A DNA stretch of 15,144 nucleotides from Hyphomicrobiales bacterium (lineage in GTDB: Bacteria; Pseudomonadota; Alphaproteobacteria; Rhizobiales; HXMU1428-3), in assembly GCA_021775385.1 (NCBI GenBank), contig JAJFHW010000144.1:1-15144 (forward strand). Direction: 5' to 3'. Position numbers and translations under genes: made by a program. Shown here piece by piece: positions 1 through 7,360 of this stretch (within the stretch, counting starts at the first letter, position 1; every line of letters begins with the position of its first letter). The notes beneath the pieces were generated by a model. That model did no database searches and was not told the origin of the DNA. It saw only the letters and a program-made list of their open reading frames with translations.

Positions 1-3
1 TCA

Positions 4-151
4 GCAGTGCGGTGGATAGTGGCAACTGAAGGCGCACTAATGCGACGGTTGCTGGTGGGCAACTGAAGGAGCACTAATGCGACGGTTGCTGGTGGGCAAC
101 TGAAGGAGCACTAATGCGACGGTTGCTGGTGGGCAACTGAAGGAGCACTAA
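4..151 (+). repeat. Tandem array of a 37-bp hairpin unit upstream of rdgB
   Basis: Three identical 37-bp units occupy 41-77, 78-114 and 115-151, preceded by a diverged unit at 4-40 that keeps the 3' half (GCAACTGAAGG, then GCACTAA). Each unit contains GGTTGC, a TGGTGG loop and GCAACT, which can fold into a six-pair hairpin (one end pair is G-U), followed by GAAGGAGCACTAA. There are no spacers, so this is not CRISPR. The unit length is not a multiple of three, which argues against a coding repeat. The same module occurs once at the end of structured element A (2285-2321) and once at the start of element B (6364-6399), so the array looks like a local amplification of one part of that element. 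The array may continue upstream of the window. Confidence 0.95.
141..145 (+). promoter_or_regulatory. Repeat-derived ribosome binding site of rdgB
   Basis: AGGAG at 141-145 lies inside the last 37-bp unit, 8 nt before the ATG at 154. It is the only good Shine-Dalgarno match upstream of rdgB, so the repeat appears to supply the translation signal of the gene. Every repeat unit carries the same AAGGAG. Confidence 0.8.
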
Positions 152-153
152 AA

Positions 154-774
154 ATGAAGTTGCAATCAGGACAAAAACTTGTTGTCGCAAGTCATAACAA
201 AGGCAAGGTGCGCGAGATCAATGAGCTTATAAACCCCTATGGTTTAAACGCTATCTCGGCAGGTGAACTAGGGCTACCCGAACCAATAGAAGATGGTGAT
301 AGCTTTGCGGCTAACGCCATCATTAAAGCCGTGGCTGCAGCCAATGCAGCTGGCATCCCAGCTTTAGCGGATGATTCAGGGCTAGAAGTTCACGGGCTTG
401 ATGGAGCACCAGGAATTTATTCAGCGCGCTGGGGCGGAGAAAAAGGAGACTTTAATCTGGCCATGAACCGTGTGAATGATGAGCTTTTGGCAAAGGGCTT
501 CAATGATGAAAGGCAACGCACAGCTAACTTTACTTGTGCGTTAGCTCTGGCATTTCCTCAAGATGCAGATCAAAAAGAACCCCTTGTTTTTGAAGGCAAA
601 GTTTTTGGCTCTCTTGTTTGGCCCCTTAGAGGAGAACATGGCTTTGGCTATGACCCAATGTTTGTAGCGAAAGGGGAAATTCTCACCTTTGGTGAAATGG
701 ATCAAACTCGCAAACATGAGATGTCGCACAGAGCGAATGCTTTTGCATTATTTAAGAAAGCCTGCCTTGTATAA
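154..774 (+). CDS. rdgB: RdgB/HAM1 non-canonical purine NTP pyrophosphatase
   Basis: This cytosolic enzyme of the Ham1/ITPase family hydrolyses dITP, dXTP, ITP and XTP to the monophosphate and pyrophosphate, keeping deaminated purines out of DNA and RNA. The 206-aa protein has the normal family length. The substrate-binding start [10 protein letters not shown] is at residues 13-22, DDSG with the catalytic aspartate at 73-76, the [10 protein letters not shown] block soon after, GFGYDPMF at about 163-170 and SHRANAF near the C-terminus. The ATG at 154 is chosen because the family N-terminus begins here and AGGAG lies 8 nt upstream, inside the tandem repeat. hemW follows after 39 nt on the same strand. 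In many alphaproteobacteria rph precedes rdgB; if so here, rph lies just outside the window and the repeats separate the two genes. Confidence 0.97.
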   Translation: MKLQSGQKLVVASHNKGKVREINELINPYGLNAISAGELGLPEPIEDGDSFAANAIIKAVAAANAAGIPALADDSGLEVHGLDGAPGIYSARWGGEKGDFNLAMNRVNDELLAKGFNDERQRTANFTCALALAFPQDADQKEPLVFEGKVFGSLVWPLRGEHGFGYDPMFVAKGEILTFGEMDQTRKHEMSHRANAFALFKKACLV

Positions 775-776
775 TA

Positions 777-800
777 GGAAGCCTAGGCGCTTCCCCTTTT
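777..800 (+). terminator. Possible weak intrinsic terminator between rdgB and hemW
   Basis: GGAAGC (777-782), loop CTAGGC and GCTTCC (789-794) form a perfect six-pair GC-rich hairpin followed by CCTTTT. It starts right after the rdgB stop codon. The stem and U-tract are short, so it may only attenuate read-through into hemW, or mark a processing site. Confidence 0.4.
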
Positions 801-813
801 AAGGCATCAGAGC

Positions 814-2073
814 ATGATAATGTTAAACACAAGTGATGGATATTTAGAGACCCCAAATCTTCAACCTATAAATGAGTTGTTTGGTGTCTATGTGCATTGG
901 CCATTTTGCGCAGCCAAATGTCCGTACTGCGATTTTAACTCCCATGTGGCAAAAGATAAAATTGACGAGCAACGTTTCTTAAAGGCCTACAAATCTGAAA
1001 TTTTTCATTGGGCCAACCAAATTCATCAAAAAAGTGAATTAAAAAAGATCACCTCCATTTTCTTTGGTGGCGGCACACCATCTCTTATGAGCCCAGCCTT
1101 AGTTGAGGGGGTGTTAAAAGAGCTTGAAACAACTTTTGGCTTTGCTGAAACGATTGAAATTAGCCTTGAAGCAAACCCGCAAAGCGTCGATGCTTTGAAA
1201 TTCAAAGACCTGAAGCAGGTTGGCGTTAATCGTCTCTCAATTGGTGTGCAGTCATTCAATGACCAAGACTTAAAAACACTCGGGCGATTGCATGATGTGT
1301 CTCAGGCTAAACAAGCTATTGAGATCGCCCAAAATCACTTTGATCGTTTCTCGTTTGATCTTATCTATGGGCGCCCAAAACAAACATTGGCGGAATGGGA
1401 AGCTGAGCTAAAAGAAGCCATCTCACATGGTACAACTCACCTTTCACTCTACCAACTAACCATCGAACCAAATACGCCCTATAAAAAACTGTATGATGCC
1501 GGCAAACTGATTATGCCTAGTGAAGAGCTTGCTGTTGATTTTTATGAGCTAACCCAGGAGCTTTGTGAAAGTAAGGGGCTACACCAATATGAAGTTTCCA
1601 ACCATGCAATAAAGGGAGAAGAAGCCCGTCATAACCTGCTTTATTGGCGTTATGGTGATTTTCTTGGGCTTGGGCCAGGCGCGCATGGCAGAGTAACAAT
1701 CGGTGAAAAACGTCTGGCAACATGTACAGCCAAAATACCAACAAAATGGCTCAAGGCAGTTGAAGTCACTAATTATGGTCAAATAGGCGGGGCTATGGAA
1801 TGTGAAGAAATTTCAAAAGAAACTCAGGCAATTGAAATGGTACTCATGGGGATGAGGCTAAAAACGGGCATCTCATCTATTGAGCTGCTTGATCGAACCG
1901 GTCATCAAATACATTCGGCAACTATAGAGCAGTTACAAAACGATGGCTTATTAAAAGAAAATATCAGAGGTCAAAACACTTTCCAACTAGTGCCAACAGC
2001 CAAGGGCACACAGCTCCTGAATTACATGGCCGGCCAGTTAGTCGAAGGCTTGATTGAAGCATCAGAAAGATAA
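814..2073 (+). CDS. hemW: HemW, radical SAM heme chaperone (CPO-III-like)
   Basis: HemW binds heme and a [4Fe-4S] cluster and delivers heme to target proteins. It was long misannotated as an oxygen-independent coproporphyrinogen III oxidase (HemN-like). The radical-SAM cluster motif CAAKCPYC is at residues 32-39 (CX3CX2C). It is followed by DFNSH, GGGTPSL at 85-91 (SAM-binding), ANPQS, NRLSIGVQSF, FDLIYGRP and a C-terminal winged-helix-like HemN_C region. The 419-aa length is slightly above the typical 380-400 because of a short N-terminal extension. The ATG at 814 has only a weak Shine-Dalgarno (AAGG about 9 nt upstream), and a second ATG is two codons later. It lies 39 nt after rdgB, the common alphaproteobacterial order. 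The absence of HemN's extended N-terminal cluster region favours HemW over true HemN. Confidence 0.95.
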   Translation: MIMLNTSDGYLETPNLQPINELFGVYVHWPFCAAKCPYCDFNSHVAKDKIDEQRFLKAYKSEIFHWANQIHQKSELKKITSIFFGGGTPSLMSPALVEGVLKELETTFGFAETIEISLEANPQSVDALKFKDLKQVGVNRLSIGVQSFNDQDLKTLGRLHDVSQAKQAIEIAQNHFDRFSFDLIYGRPKQTLAEWEAELKEAISHGTTHLSLYQLTIEPNTPYKKLYDAGKLIMPSEELAVDFYELTQELCESKGLHQYEVSNHAIKGEEARHNLLYWRYGDFLGLGPGAHGRVTIGEKRLATCTAKIPTKWLKAVEVTNYGQIGGAMECEEISKETQAIEMVLMGMRLKTGISSIELLDRTGHQIHSATIEQLQNDGLLKENIRGQNTFQLVPTAKGTQLLNYMAGQLVEGLIEASER

Positions 2074-2084
2074 CCTATCAGATG

Positions 2085-2322
2085 TGACCTGTAATACGGT
2101 TGCTTGTGCCATATGCTTGCGAAAACCAGCAGGTACACTAAAGAAGTTACACTTAAAGAAGTTTTCTGTACGAAGAAGGAGTGCCGTGTCTTTGGCGGCA
2201 GGACATGACGCCATGGGCGTTTGGTGCCTAGCACCACCCCTCTGAGGCCTGCCGCTTCAGCGGTAGAATAGCCGTGAGAAAAAAGCGACAGTTGTTGTTG
2301 GGCAACCTGAAGGAGCACTAAA
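2085..2322 (+). repeat. Structured intergenic repeat element, copy A
   Basis: The region between hemW and the convergent lipoprotein gene shares a series of conserved blocks with 6364-6565. These are CTGTACGAAGAAGGAG (2167-2182), GGACATGACGCC (2201-2212), CCCTC-n-GAGGCC (about 2238-2249) and GAATAGCCGTGAGA (2266-2279). Between the blocks lie hairpin 1 (TGCCG 2182-2186 with CGGCA 2196-2200), hairpin 2 (GGTGC 2223-2227 with GCACC 2231-2235, outer pairs GGG/CCC and GCC/GGC) and hairpin 3 (TGCCGC 2250-2255, TTCA loop, GCGGTA 2260-2265). At the 3' end is a copy of the 37-bp module (2285-2321) whose hairpin survives through a G-U pair. The 5' boundary is uncertain: a decayed module-like stretch begins near 2095. 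The element ends 8 nt from the lipoprotein stop codon. Confidence 0.8.
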
Positions 2323-2328
2323 AGCCCC

Positions 2329-3549
2329 CTAAAATGCTTCGCGCCCAAATGTTTTAGGTGAAGGTTGAATAATCTTGTTACTAAATTTTTGTACTTGCAA
2401 TATGGCAAAGCGGCGTTCTGATAAGCCATTTTGGTTCAAACGAAACAAACCATCAACACCAGCAAATCCACCTTGTTGCGTGAGGTTAGCCGCAGAATAA
2501 CGCTGGCCTTTAGGTTGGTTCGCAAGCGATACTGCTAAACTCACCGCATCATAAGAGAGGGTTGTTATTCGTGTTGGAATGATGCCGTATGTTTGAGTGT
2601 AGCGTTGCTTAAACTGGTTCCAGCCTCTTGGCTCAGCTGCTGGAAACCAACCACCGACAAGAGGTTTCTGAGTGCCTACAGAGGCAAAGTCCCAACGCGA
2701 CGATCCTAAGATCTGAACTTTTTTCGCATCAATTTCATAATAAGGAATAAGTGTAGCAAGTTGGGGCAAATATTGTTGCCCGGCTGGTATAAACAGTGCT
2801 TCAGCTTGTCGTGTTTTTAATTGTTCGGCAAAAGGTTTCGCAGCTTTCACTAAGCCAGTTGGATCTTTTGGGTAAGTCGCAAGCGCCACCACTTCACCAC
2901 CATGCGAAGCCACAGCATTTCTAAAAGCAATTTCAGCCACTTTGCCATATTGATCTTGAGGAAGGTAGGCTGAAAAACGACGTTTTCCCTGGCTAACTGC
3001 GTAAGAAACAATGCTGCTCACATCATGCCCTGCAAGAAAACTAAGGAGGTAAACCCCATTCCCTGCCACAGACTCATCAGATGAAAACGCAATCATAGGA
3101 ACGTTAGATTGTTGAACAATCGGCGTTGCAGCACGAACAGATGCGGCAAATAAAGGCCCAAGAACAATCTCAGCTCCTTCAGAAATAGCTGCCGATGCAG
3201 CTTGGCGTGCGCCGCCCGGAGTGCCTTTTGTGTCTTTCGTTATCAGTTCAATATTAGGATTGTCAGCTTCAAAAAGGGCAAGTTCTCCTGCCTGCTTAAT
3301 TTGTTTAGCAATTTGGGCTGAGCGCCCTTCGGCTGTGAGGGGAAGCAAAAGTGCAATTTTGACTTTTTCATCACCAGGTTTGGCTGCCGGCGTATTTAGA
3401 GCTGTATCAGTTAGGCTACCACCACCTGTTGAACAAGCATTTAGTGTAAAAATTAGAGCAAATGAGGCAAGTAACGAGGCAAAAGCAGAAAAGCTGTTTC
3501 GTTTTCTAAAAACTGTTAGGTTTTTTAAATTTAGAAAAGAAAATTTCAC
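2329..3549 (-). CDS. Predicted lipoprotein, penicillin-binding protein activator (LpoA-like)
   Basis: The 406-aa protein has a long N-terminal signal sequence ending in a lipobox (LNAC, residues 36-39), so it should be a lipidated envelope protein. The rest has the type I periplasmic-binding-protein fold of the LpoA C-terminal domain and Leu/Ile/Val-binding proteins: KVKIALLLPLTAEG near residue 63, GPLFAASVRAA, VPMIAFSSDESVAG and YDAVSLAV. In E. coli LpoA stimulates penicillin-binding protein 1A. The neighbourhood supports that family because E. coli lpoA is divergent from rsmI and adjacent to yraN, and here rsmI-yraN are also divergent from this gene. The start is GTG at 3549 with GAGGTG 5 nt upstream. 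A branched-chain amino-acid ABC binding protein is the alternative, but no permease or ATPase genes are adjacent. The exact partner in alphaproteobacteria is inferred. Confidence 0.85.
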   Translation of the reverse strand: MKFSFLNLKNLTVFRKRNSFSAFASLLASFALIFTLNACSTGGGSLTDTALNTPAAKPGDEKVKIALLLPLTAEGRSAQIAKQIKQAGELALFEADNPNIELITKDTKGTPGGARQAASAAISEGAEIVLGPLFAASVRAATPIVQQSNVPMIAFSSDESVAGNGVYLLSFLAGHDVSSIVSYAVSQGKRRFSAYLPQDQYGKVAEIAFRNAVASHGGEVVALATYPKDPTGLVKAAKPFAEQLKTRQAEALFIPAGQQYLPQLATLIPYYEIDAKKVQILGSSRWDFASVGTQKPLVGGWFPAAEPRGWNQFKQRYTQTYGIIPTRITTLSYDAVSLAVSLANQPKGQRYSAANLTQQGGFAGVDGLFRLNQNGLSERRFAILQVQKFSNKIIQPSPKTFGREAF

Positions 3550-3995
3550 AATATCACCTCAGACATAAAAACAAAAAGTTTCAAGATTTTGAAAATATAA
3601 TGGATCTTGAAAAACAACAAGCACTAGAAAGAAATGAGCAATTGAAAGAAACGACCCAAACCCTCTACAATTACTGGATTATATAATGACAGGAATATAT
3701 ATAGACTATGACCCTTTAAAGGTAGTAACACTATTTCTGTCAAATTCAGCTACTTCATTGATAATGAGCCCAGAAGATAGATTCGTCAAAAAATCTATGA
3801 AGTTTTAGTAGGGAAAGTTAATTTATCCACTTCTTATTCAATAATGAGAAATATACCTTGAAGTAATATCTTGAAAAAAACACGTAACAAATTGAATAAA
3901 AGAAATATTTCACTCAAGTGTAATTTGATATTTTTAGTTCTAAAATAGAAATAATAAAGATAAAACATAAGCAAAACAGAGCATTTCATCAAAAT
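3550..3995. other. AT-rich divergent intergenic region
   Basis: This gap lies between the divergent lipoprotein gene and rsmI and should hold both promoters. An AT-rich hairpin is visible (ATAGATT 3777-3783 with AATCTAT 3792-3798). A 14-nt string, ACAAATTGAATAAA (3887-3900), recurs upstream of gshB. An open frame of 28 codons (3600-3686, ATG to TAA) reads as a plausible amphipathic peptide but has no ribosome binding site. I see no convincing RNA gene, and no copy of the dispersed structured element. Confidence 0.6.
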
Positions 3996-4937
3996 ATGAA
4001 CCAAGAAGACGATAAAAAAGAAATAGCACGAATAAAGGCTCAAAAAGAGCGACCTGTCGCTCGTGTTCAAGATGTGATGGATGGACTGTTAAGCCAGCCT
4101 CTTTTGCCTGCGCTTTACTTAGTGGCAACACCCATAGGCCATTTGGCAGATATCAGTCTTAGAGCTCTTGGTGTTCTCGCAAAAGCTGATTTTGTTGCCG
4201 CAGAAGACACGCGTCATTCAAGAAAACTCCTGCAAAATTATGGAATATCAACCGAAATGATCAGTTATCATGATCATAATGGTGATCAAATGCGGCCGAA
4301 AATCATAAGAATGATTAAAGAGGGGCGCGCCGTGGCCTTAATATCCGATGCAGGCACACCATTAATTTCTGACCCTGGCTATAAATTGGCAAAACTTGTG
4401 CGTGAAGCCGGGTTAAGAGTTGAAGTTGCACCCGGTGCCAGTTCTGTCATGGCCGGTCTTTGTCTTTCAGGCCTACCAACTGATACATTTCTCTTTGAGG
4501 GCTTTCTTCCACCCAAGCAAGTAGCAAGATGTAAACGTTTGGAAACACTAAAATCCATTGAAGGAAGCTTAGTGTTTTTTGAAACGGCAAAGAGAATTGA
4601 AGCCGTAGTCCAAGACGCCCTCACTGTTTTAGGAGATAGAGAGGCTAGCGTTTTACGCGAGATAACCAAAGTTCATGAAGAAGTCATCGATGGCAAATTA
4701 AGTGATATAAAAACTCTTCTGGAAAACAGAGATTTAAAAGGAGAGATCGTTTTTATCATAGGTCCACCTCTTTTAGCAGCCATCACAGATGAAGAAATTG
4801 CTGAGGCACTGAAGAACCATTTATCTGAAGGGGCGAGCGTGAGAGATAGCGTATCTGAGGTTATGACTGGCTTGAACTTACCTAAAAAAAGAGTTTATGA
4901 CCTCGCCTTAAAGCTTAAAAAAGAGCTTGATGAATAA
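3996..4937 (+). CDS. rsmI: RsmI, 16S rRNA (cytidine-1402 2'-O)-methyltransferase
   Basis: RsmI uses SAM to 2'-O-methylate C1402 in the decoding centre of 16S rRNA. The 313-aa protein carries the tetrapyrrole-methylase fold with the family landmarks in order: YLVATPIGHLADISLRAL from residue 41, AAEDTRHSRKLL at 68-79, LISDAGTPLISDPGY at 115-129, PGASS at 146-150, and LPTDTFLFEGFLPPK at about 160-174. A roughly 38-residue charged N-terminal extension precedes the core and makes it longer than the usual 280-290 aa. The ATG at 3996 has no clear Shine-Dalgarno, so an internal start such as the ATG at 4077 cannot be excluded. It overlaps the yraN start by 8 nt, indicating co-transcription and probable translational coupling. 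Confidence 0.95.
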   Translation: MNQEDDKKEIARIKAQKERPVARVQDVMDGLLSQPLLPALYLVATPIGHLADISLRALGVLAKADFVAAEDTRHSRKLLQNYGISTEMISYHDHNGDQMRPKIIRMIKEGRAVALISDAGTPLISDPGYKLAKLVREAGLRVEVAPGASSVMAGLCLSGLPTDTFLFEGFLPPKQVARCKRLETLKSIEGSLVFFETAKRIEAVVQDALTVLGDREASVLREITKVHEEVIDGKLSDIKTLLENRDLKGEIVFIIGPPLLAAITDEEIAEALKNHLSEGASVRDSVSEVMTGLNLPKKRVYDLALKLKKELDE

Positions 4938-5313
4938 GAAAAAAACACCATCAGGCTCTAAAAGAAAACAAACCTATGAAGCTGGGCTCTTTGCAGAGTT
5001 TCTAGCTAAAATTATGCTGCGTTTAAAAGGCTATCGCGTCATAGAGCAACGCTACAAAACACCTGTAGGAGAAATTGATCTCATAGTTAAACGCGGTAGG
5101 CATATCTCATTTGTAGAAGTTAAATATAGGCAAACTCTTGAAGAAGCAGCCTTTTCCATATCAGACCATCAAAAAAAGCGAATAAGCAAAACGGCAAATC
5201 TCTGGTTGGCAATAGATAGTAACTTGGCCTATGACAGTTTATCATTTGATGTGATCTTATTTGCCCCCTGGAAGTTTCCAACTCATATGAAAAATGCATT
5301 TGAAGAGTTATAA
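4930..5313 (+). CDS. yraN: UPF0102 (YraN) family endonuclease-like protein
   Basis: This small cytosolic protein has the restriction-endonuclease-like fold. The 127-aa sequence shows the UPF0102 pattern: YEAGLFAEFLA at residues 16-26, a basic RLKGYRVIEQRYKTPVGEIDLIV stretch with D50 in GEID, and FVEVKYR at 61-67, matching the D-ExK nuclease core. The cellular function is not established, although the fold suggests Holliday-junction or DNA-repair roles. ATG at 4930 is preferred over the TTG one codon upstream. The start lies inside the last codons of rsmI (ATGAATAA overlap), and AAGAG just upstream can serve as ribosome binding site. The rsmI-yraN-gshB order is common in alphaproteobacteria. 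Confidence 0.92.
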   Translation: MNKKKTPSGSKRKQTYEAGLFAEFLAKIMLRLKGYRVIEQRYKTPVGEIDLIVKRGRHISFVEVKYRQTLEEAAFSISDHQKKRISKTANLWLAIDSNLAYDSLSFDVILFAPWKFPTHMKNAFEEL

Positions 5314-5405
5314 AAACCTTTTTTAAAAGCACTTCACAAATTGAATAAAAAGATTATATCGTAAAATAATCATTTAAAAATAAAAGCAGAGCGAGCGACC
5401 AACCA

Positions 5406-6347
5406 ATGCCTCTTAAAATAGCCTTTCAAATGGATGAAATTTCAAGCTTACACATAGAAGGTGACACCACCTGTGCCATGATGCTTGAAGCTCAAAAAAG
5501 AGGACATGAGCTATTTTACTATTTACCCGATGCCTTAAGTCTTCGAGATGGCATCGTCACAGCAAGTGGATTTAATGTCGAGGTAAAGGATGTTGAGGGT
5601 GATCATTTTAAATTAGGTGAAGAAAAAACGGTCGATCTTTCAAGCTATGATGTTGTACACCTACGCCAAGATCCACCCTTCGACATGGGCTACATTACAA
5701 CCACCCACATTTTAGAGCAAATCCATCCAGAGACATTGGTGGTCAATAACCCAAAAGAAGTAAGAAATGCACCTGAAAAGTTTTTCGTGCTCGATTTCCC
5801 AGAGCTCACAGCTTCCACTCTGATCACACGTGATGAAAAAGCAGTGCAATCTTTCAGGGCGGAAAAGAAAGATATCATCGTAAAACCACTTTATGGCAAT
5901 GGGGGAGCCGGGGTCTTTCGCATCAAAGAAGATGATACAAATCTCTCATCATTAATGGAGATGCTGAAAGAGCAATCCTCTGAGCCCTTCATAGTACAAG
6001 AATATTTACCAGCCGTAAGAGCTGGAGATAAACGCATAATCCTAATCGATGGTGAACCAGTTGGCGCTATAAACCGTGTGCCAGCAGCGAATGAAACGCG
6101 CTCAAACATGCACGTCGGTGGCCGCCCAGAACAAATTGACCTATCCGATCGCGACAAAGAAATTTGTGCTGCCATCGGCCCAGAATTAAAGAAACGCGGC
6201 CTGATTTTTGTGGGCATTGATGTCATCGGTAATGTTTTAACGGAAATCAACGTGACCTCACCAACAGGCGTGCGCGAAGTCTTAAAATTTGGCGGTGCCG
6301 ACATCGCCTCTCTCTTATGGGATGCAATTGAAGAAAAAAGAGCATAG
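5406..6347 (+). CDS. gshB: Glutathione synthetase
   Basis: GshB joins gamma-glutamylcysteine and glycine using ATP, the second step of glutathione synthesis in the cytosol. The 313-aa length is standard for bacterial GshB. The N-terminal domain begins PLKIAFQMD and carries the family block [11 protein letters not shown] (86-96). The ATP-grasp part shows [14 protein letters not shown] (159-172), [30 protein letters not shown] as separate nucleotide and metal contacts, and the C-terminal [12 protein letters not shown] (from about 280) that closes the active site. The ATG at 5406 matches the family N-terminus, but the preceding sequence has only a weak purine stretch (GAGCGAGCG). The 92-nt gap after yraN contains the ACAAATTGAATAAA string also found before rsmI, so gshB may have its own promoter. 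Structured element B follows the stop codon by 16 nt. Confidence 0.97.
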   Translation: MPLKIAFQMDEISSLHIEGDTTCAMMLEAQKRGHELFYYLPDALSLRDGIVTASGFNVEVKDVEGDHFKLGEEKTVDLSSYDVVHLRQDPPFDMGYITTTHILEQIHPETLVVNNPKEVRNAPEKFFVLDFPELTASTLITRDEKAVQSFRAEKKDIIVKPLYGNGGAGVFRIKEDDTNLSSLMEMLKEQSSEPFIVQEYLPAVRAGDKRIILIDGEPVGAINRVPAANETRSNMHVGGRPEQIDLSDRDKEICAAIGPELKKRGLIFVGIDVIGNVLTEINVTSPTGVREVLKFGGADIASLLWDAIEEKRA

Positions 6348-6363
6348 AACTAATGCAAATGCA

Positions 6364-6565
6364 GTGACGGTTGCTGGTGGGCAACCGAAGTGCCGCTAAA
6401 AAGAATAGCCGTGAGAGAGCTAAAGCTCTAAGTTGACTGTACGAAGAAGGAGCTCAGCCTATTTCGAGCTGAGGGACATGACGCCGGGGGCGTCCGGCGC
6501 AAGCGCCGCCCCTCGGAGGCCCATGAGCTAAAGCTCATGGAATAGCGGTGAGAGAAAAAGCACAA
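6364..6565 (+). repeat. Structured intergenic repeat element, copy B
   Basis: The element lies between gshB and an unknown operon. In order it has the 37-bp-type module with a perfect hairpin (GGTTGC 6369-6374, TGGTGG loop, GCAACC 6381-6386), GAATAGCCGTGAG (6403-6415), a small hairpin (AGAGC 6416-6420, TAAA, GCTCT 6425-6429), CTGTACGAAGAAGGAG (6437-6452), hairpin 1 (CTCAGC 6453-6458 with GCTGAG 6468-6473), GGACATGACGCC (6474-6485), hairpin 2 (GGCGC 6496-6500 with GCGCC 6503-6507, extended by GGGGC/GCCCC and GCC/GGC), CCCTCGGAGGCC, hairpin 3 (CCATGAGC 6521-6528, TAAA, GCTCATGG 6533-6540) and AATAGCGGTGAGAGAAAAAGC. The conserved blocks match copy A nearly exactly, whereas the hairpin arms differ and still pair, as expected for a selected RNA or single-strand DNA fold. 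I do not recognise a known RNA family. Confidence 0.85.
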
Positions 6566-6615
6566 AAAAGCCAAATTTGTAATATGCACTAATGATCGGG
6601 AACTGGGAGTGAGTA

Positions 6616-7335
6616 ATGCTTAAGTCAAAAAGAATGATTGGTAACGAGATTACCAATGATGCCGGCGAGGTCGCGCACGATCAAACCGAAATCAAAAAAC
6701 GAAAAGGCCGCACAGAATGGACTAGTGTCATATTGTCTATCTCTGCATTACTCATATCAGCGGTTAGCCTCTATCAAACTGTTTTAAAACAGGCGAATTT
6801 AAAATTATTTGTACCTGAAACCATCTCTTACACTAGAGATGCAGAAGGTAATTATGAAGTGTTCATACTTCCTCTCACCATAACGAATAGTGGAGCCCAA
6901 GATGGGGTCATTTCATCTTTAAAATTAGTCGGTACAAATAATCAAACCGGCAAAAAACTTATTTTTAAAGCAAGTTATTTTGTTAAAGCAGAATATTTTA
7001 TGACCCCAAATTCAACTGGCCAAACAGGAATTGTACAACGGCCAAAAGAGCCATATTCTCCTATACCTGTAGCTGGCTATAGTGCCTTTGGCGGCAACAT
7101 ACTTTTTTACCCCGAAAAATCAAGTAAGAAGGCCTTTATGCCAGGCGAAGGGGAATATGATTTTGTACTCACTTTAAAATCATCGGCACAAGTACAGAAC
7201 AGTTTCCTTGATAGCTTATGGAAAAAAGAAAGTAAGCCAATAAAGTTCACGGCCGTTTCAGGTAAAGTTGCAAGCTTTTTCCCAGGTTGGATTAGAGTGG
7301 GCAATACGTGGCGTTTATCAATTAAAGATAATTAA
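6616..7335 (+). CDS. Unrecognised single-pass membrane protein
   Basis: I do not recognise this 239-aa protein. The N-terminal 34 residues are charged and probably cytoplasmic. One hydrophobic segment spans about residues 36-57 (TSVILSISALLISAVSLYQTVL). The remaining 180 residues are rich in alternating hydrophobic residues and in Thr/Ser/Gly (LPLTITNSGAQDG, GEYDFVLTLKS), which resembles a beta-sandwich domain placed outside the inner membrane; this is inference. The ATG at 6616 has GGGAG 6 nt upstream, which fixes the start. It is followed after 25 nt by a small secreted protein in the same direction, so the two probably form an operon. The upstream neighbour is structured element B, which ends about 50 nt before the start. 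Confidence 0.8.
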   Translation: MLKSKRMIGNEITNDAGEVAHDQTEIKKRKGRTEWTSVILSISALLISAVSLYQTVLKQANLKLFVPETISYTRDAEGNYEVFILPLTITNSGAQDGVISSLKLVGTNNQTGKKLIFKASYFVKAEYFMTPNSTGQTGIVQRPKEPYSPIPVAGYSAFGGNILFYPEKSSKKAFMPGEGEYDFVLTLKSSAQVQNSFLDSLWKKESKPIKFTAVSGKVASFFPGWIRVGNTWRLSIKDN

Positions 7336-7360
7336 AGTCGGTGATAAAGGGAGCAAGAAC

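Noticed and set aside
4..151. CRISPR-like direct repeats
   Set aside because: The 37-bp units are immediately adjacent with no spacers, and no cas genes are present.
2206..2230. Small ORF starting at the ATG in GGACATGACGCC of the element (also 6478-6531 in copy B)
   Set aside because: The ATG is conserved, but the peptides have different lengths and sequences because the frame runs through the variable hairpins.
2022..2429. 135-codon open frame on the minus strand across hemW end, element A and the lipoprotein end
   Set aside because: It covers parts of two real genes in other frames plus a structured repeat, with no recognisable protein features.
3600..3686. 28-codon ORF in the lipoprotein-rsmI gap
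   Set aside because: No ribosome binding site and no recognisable family; the peptide composition is plausible but unsupported.
5891..6304. 137-codon open frame antisense to gshB
   Set aside because: Shadow of a conserved coding region; the gshB frame explains the sequence fully.
6369..6386. Integron attC-like site
   Set aside because: The hairpin has GTTGC/GCAAC arms, but no R and L box arrangement, no integrase and no cassette genes nearby.
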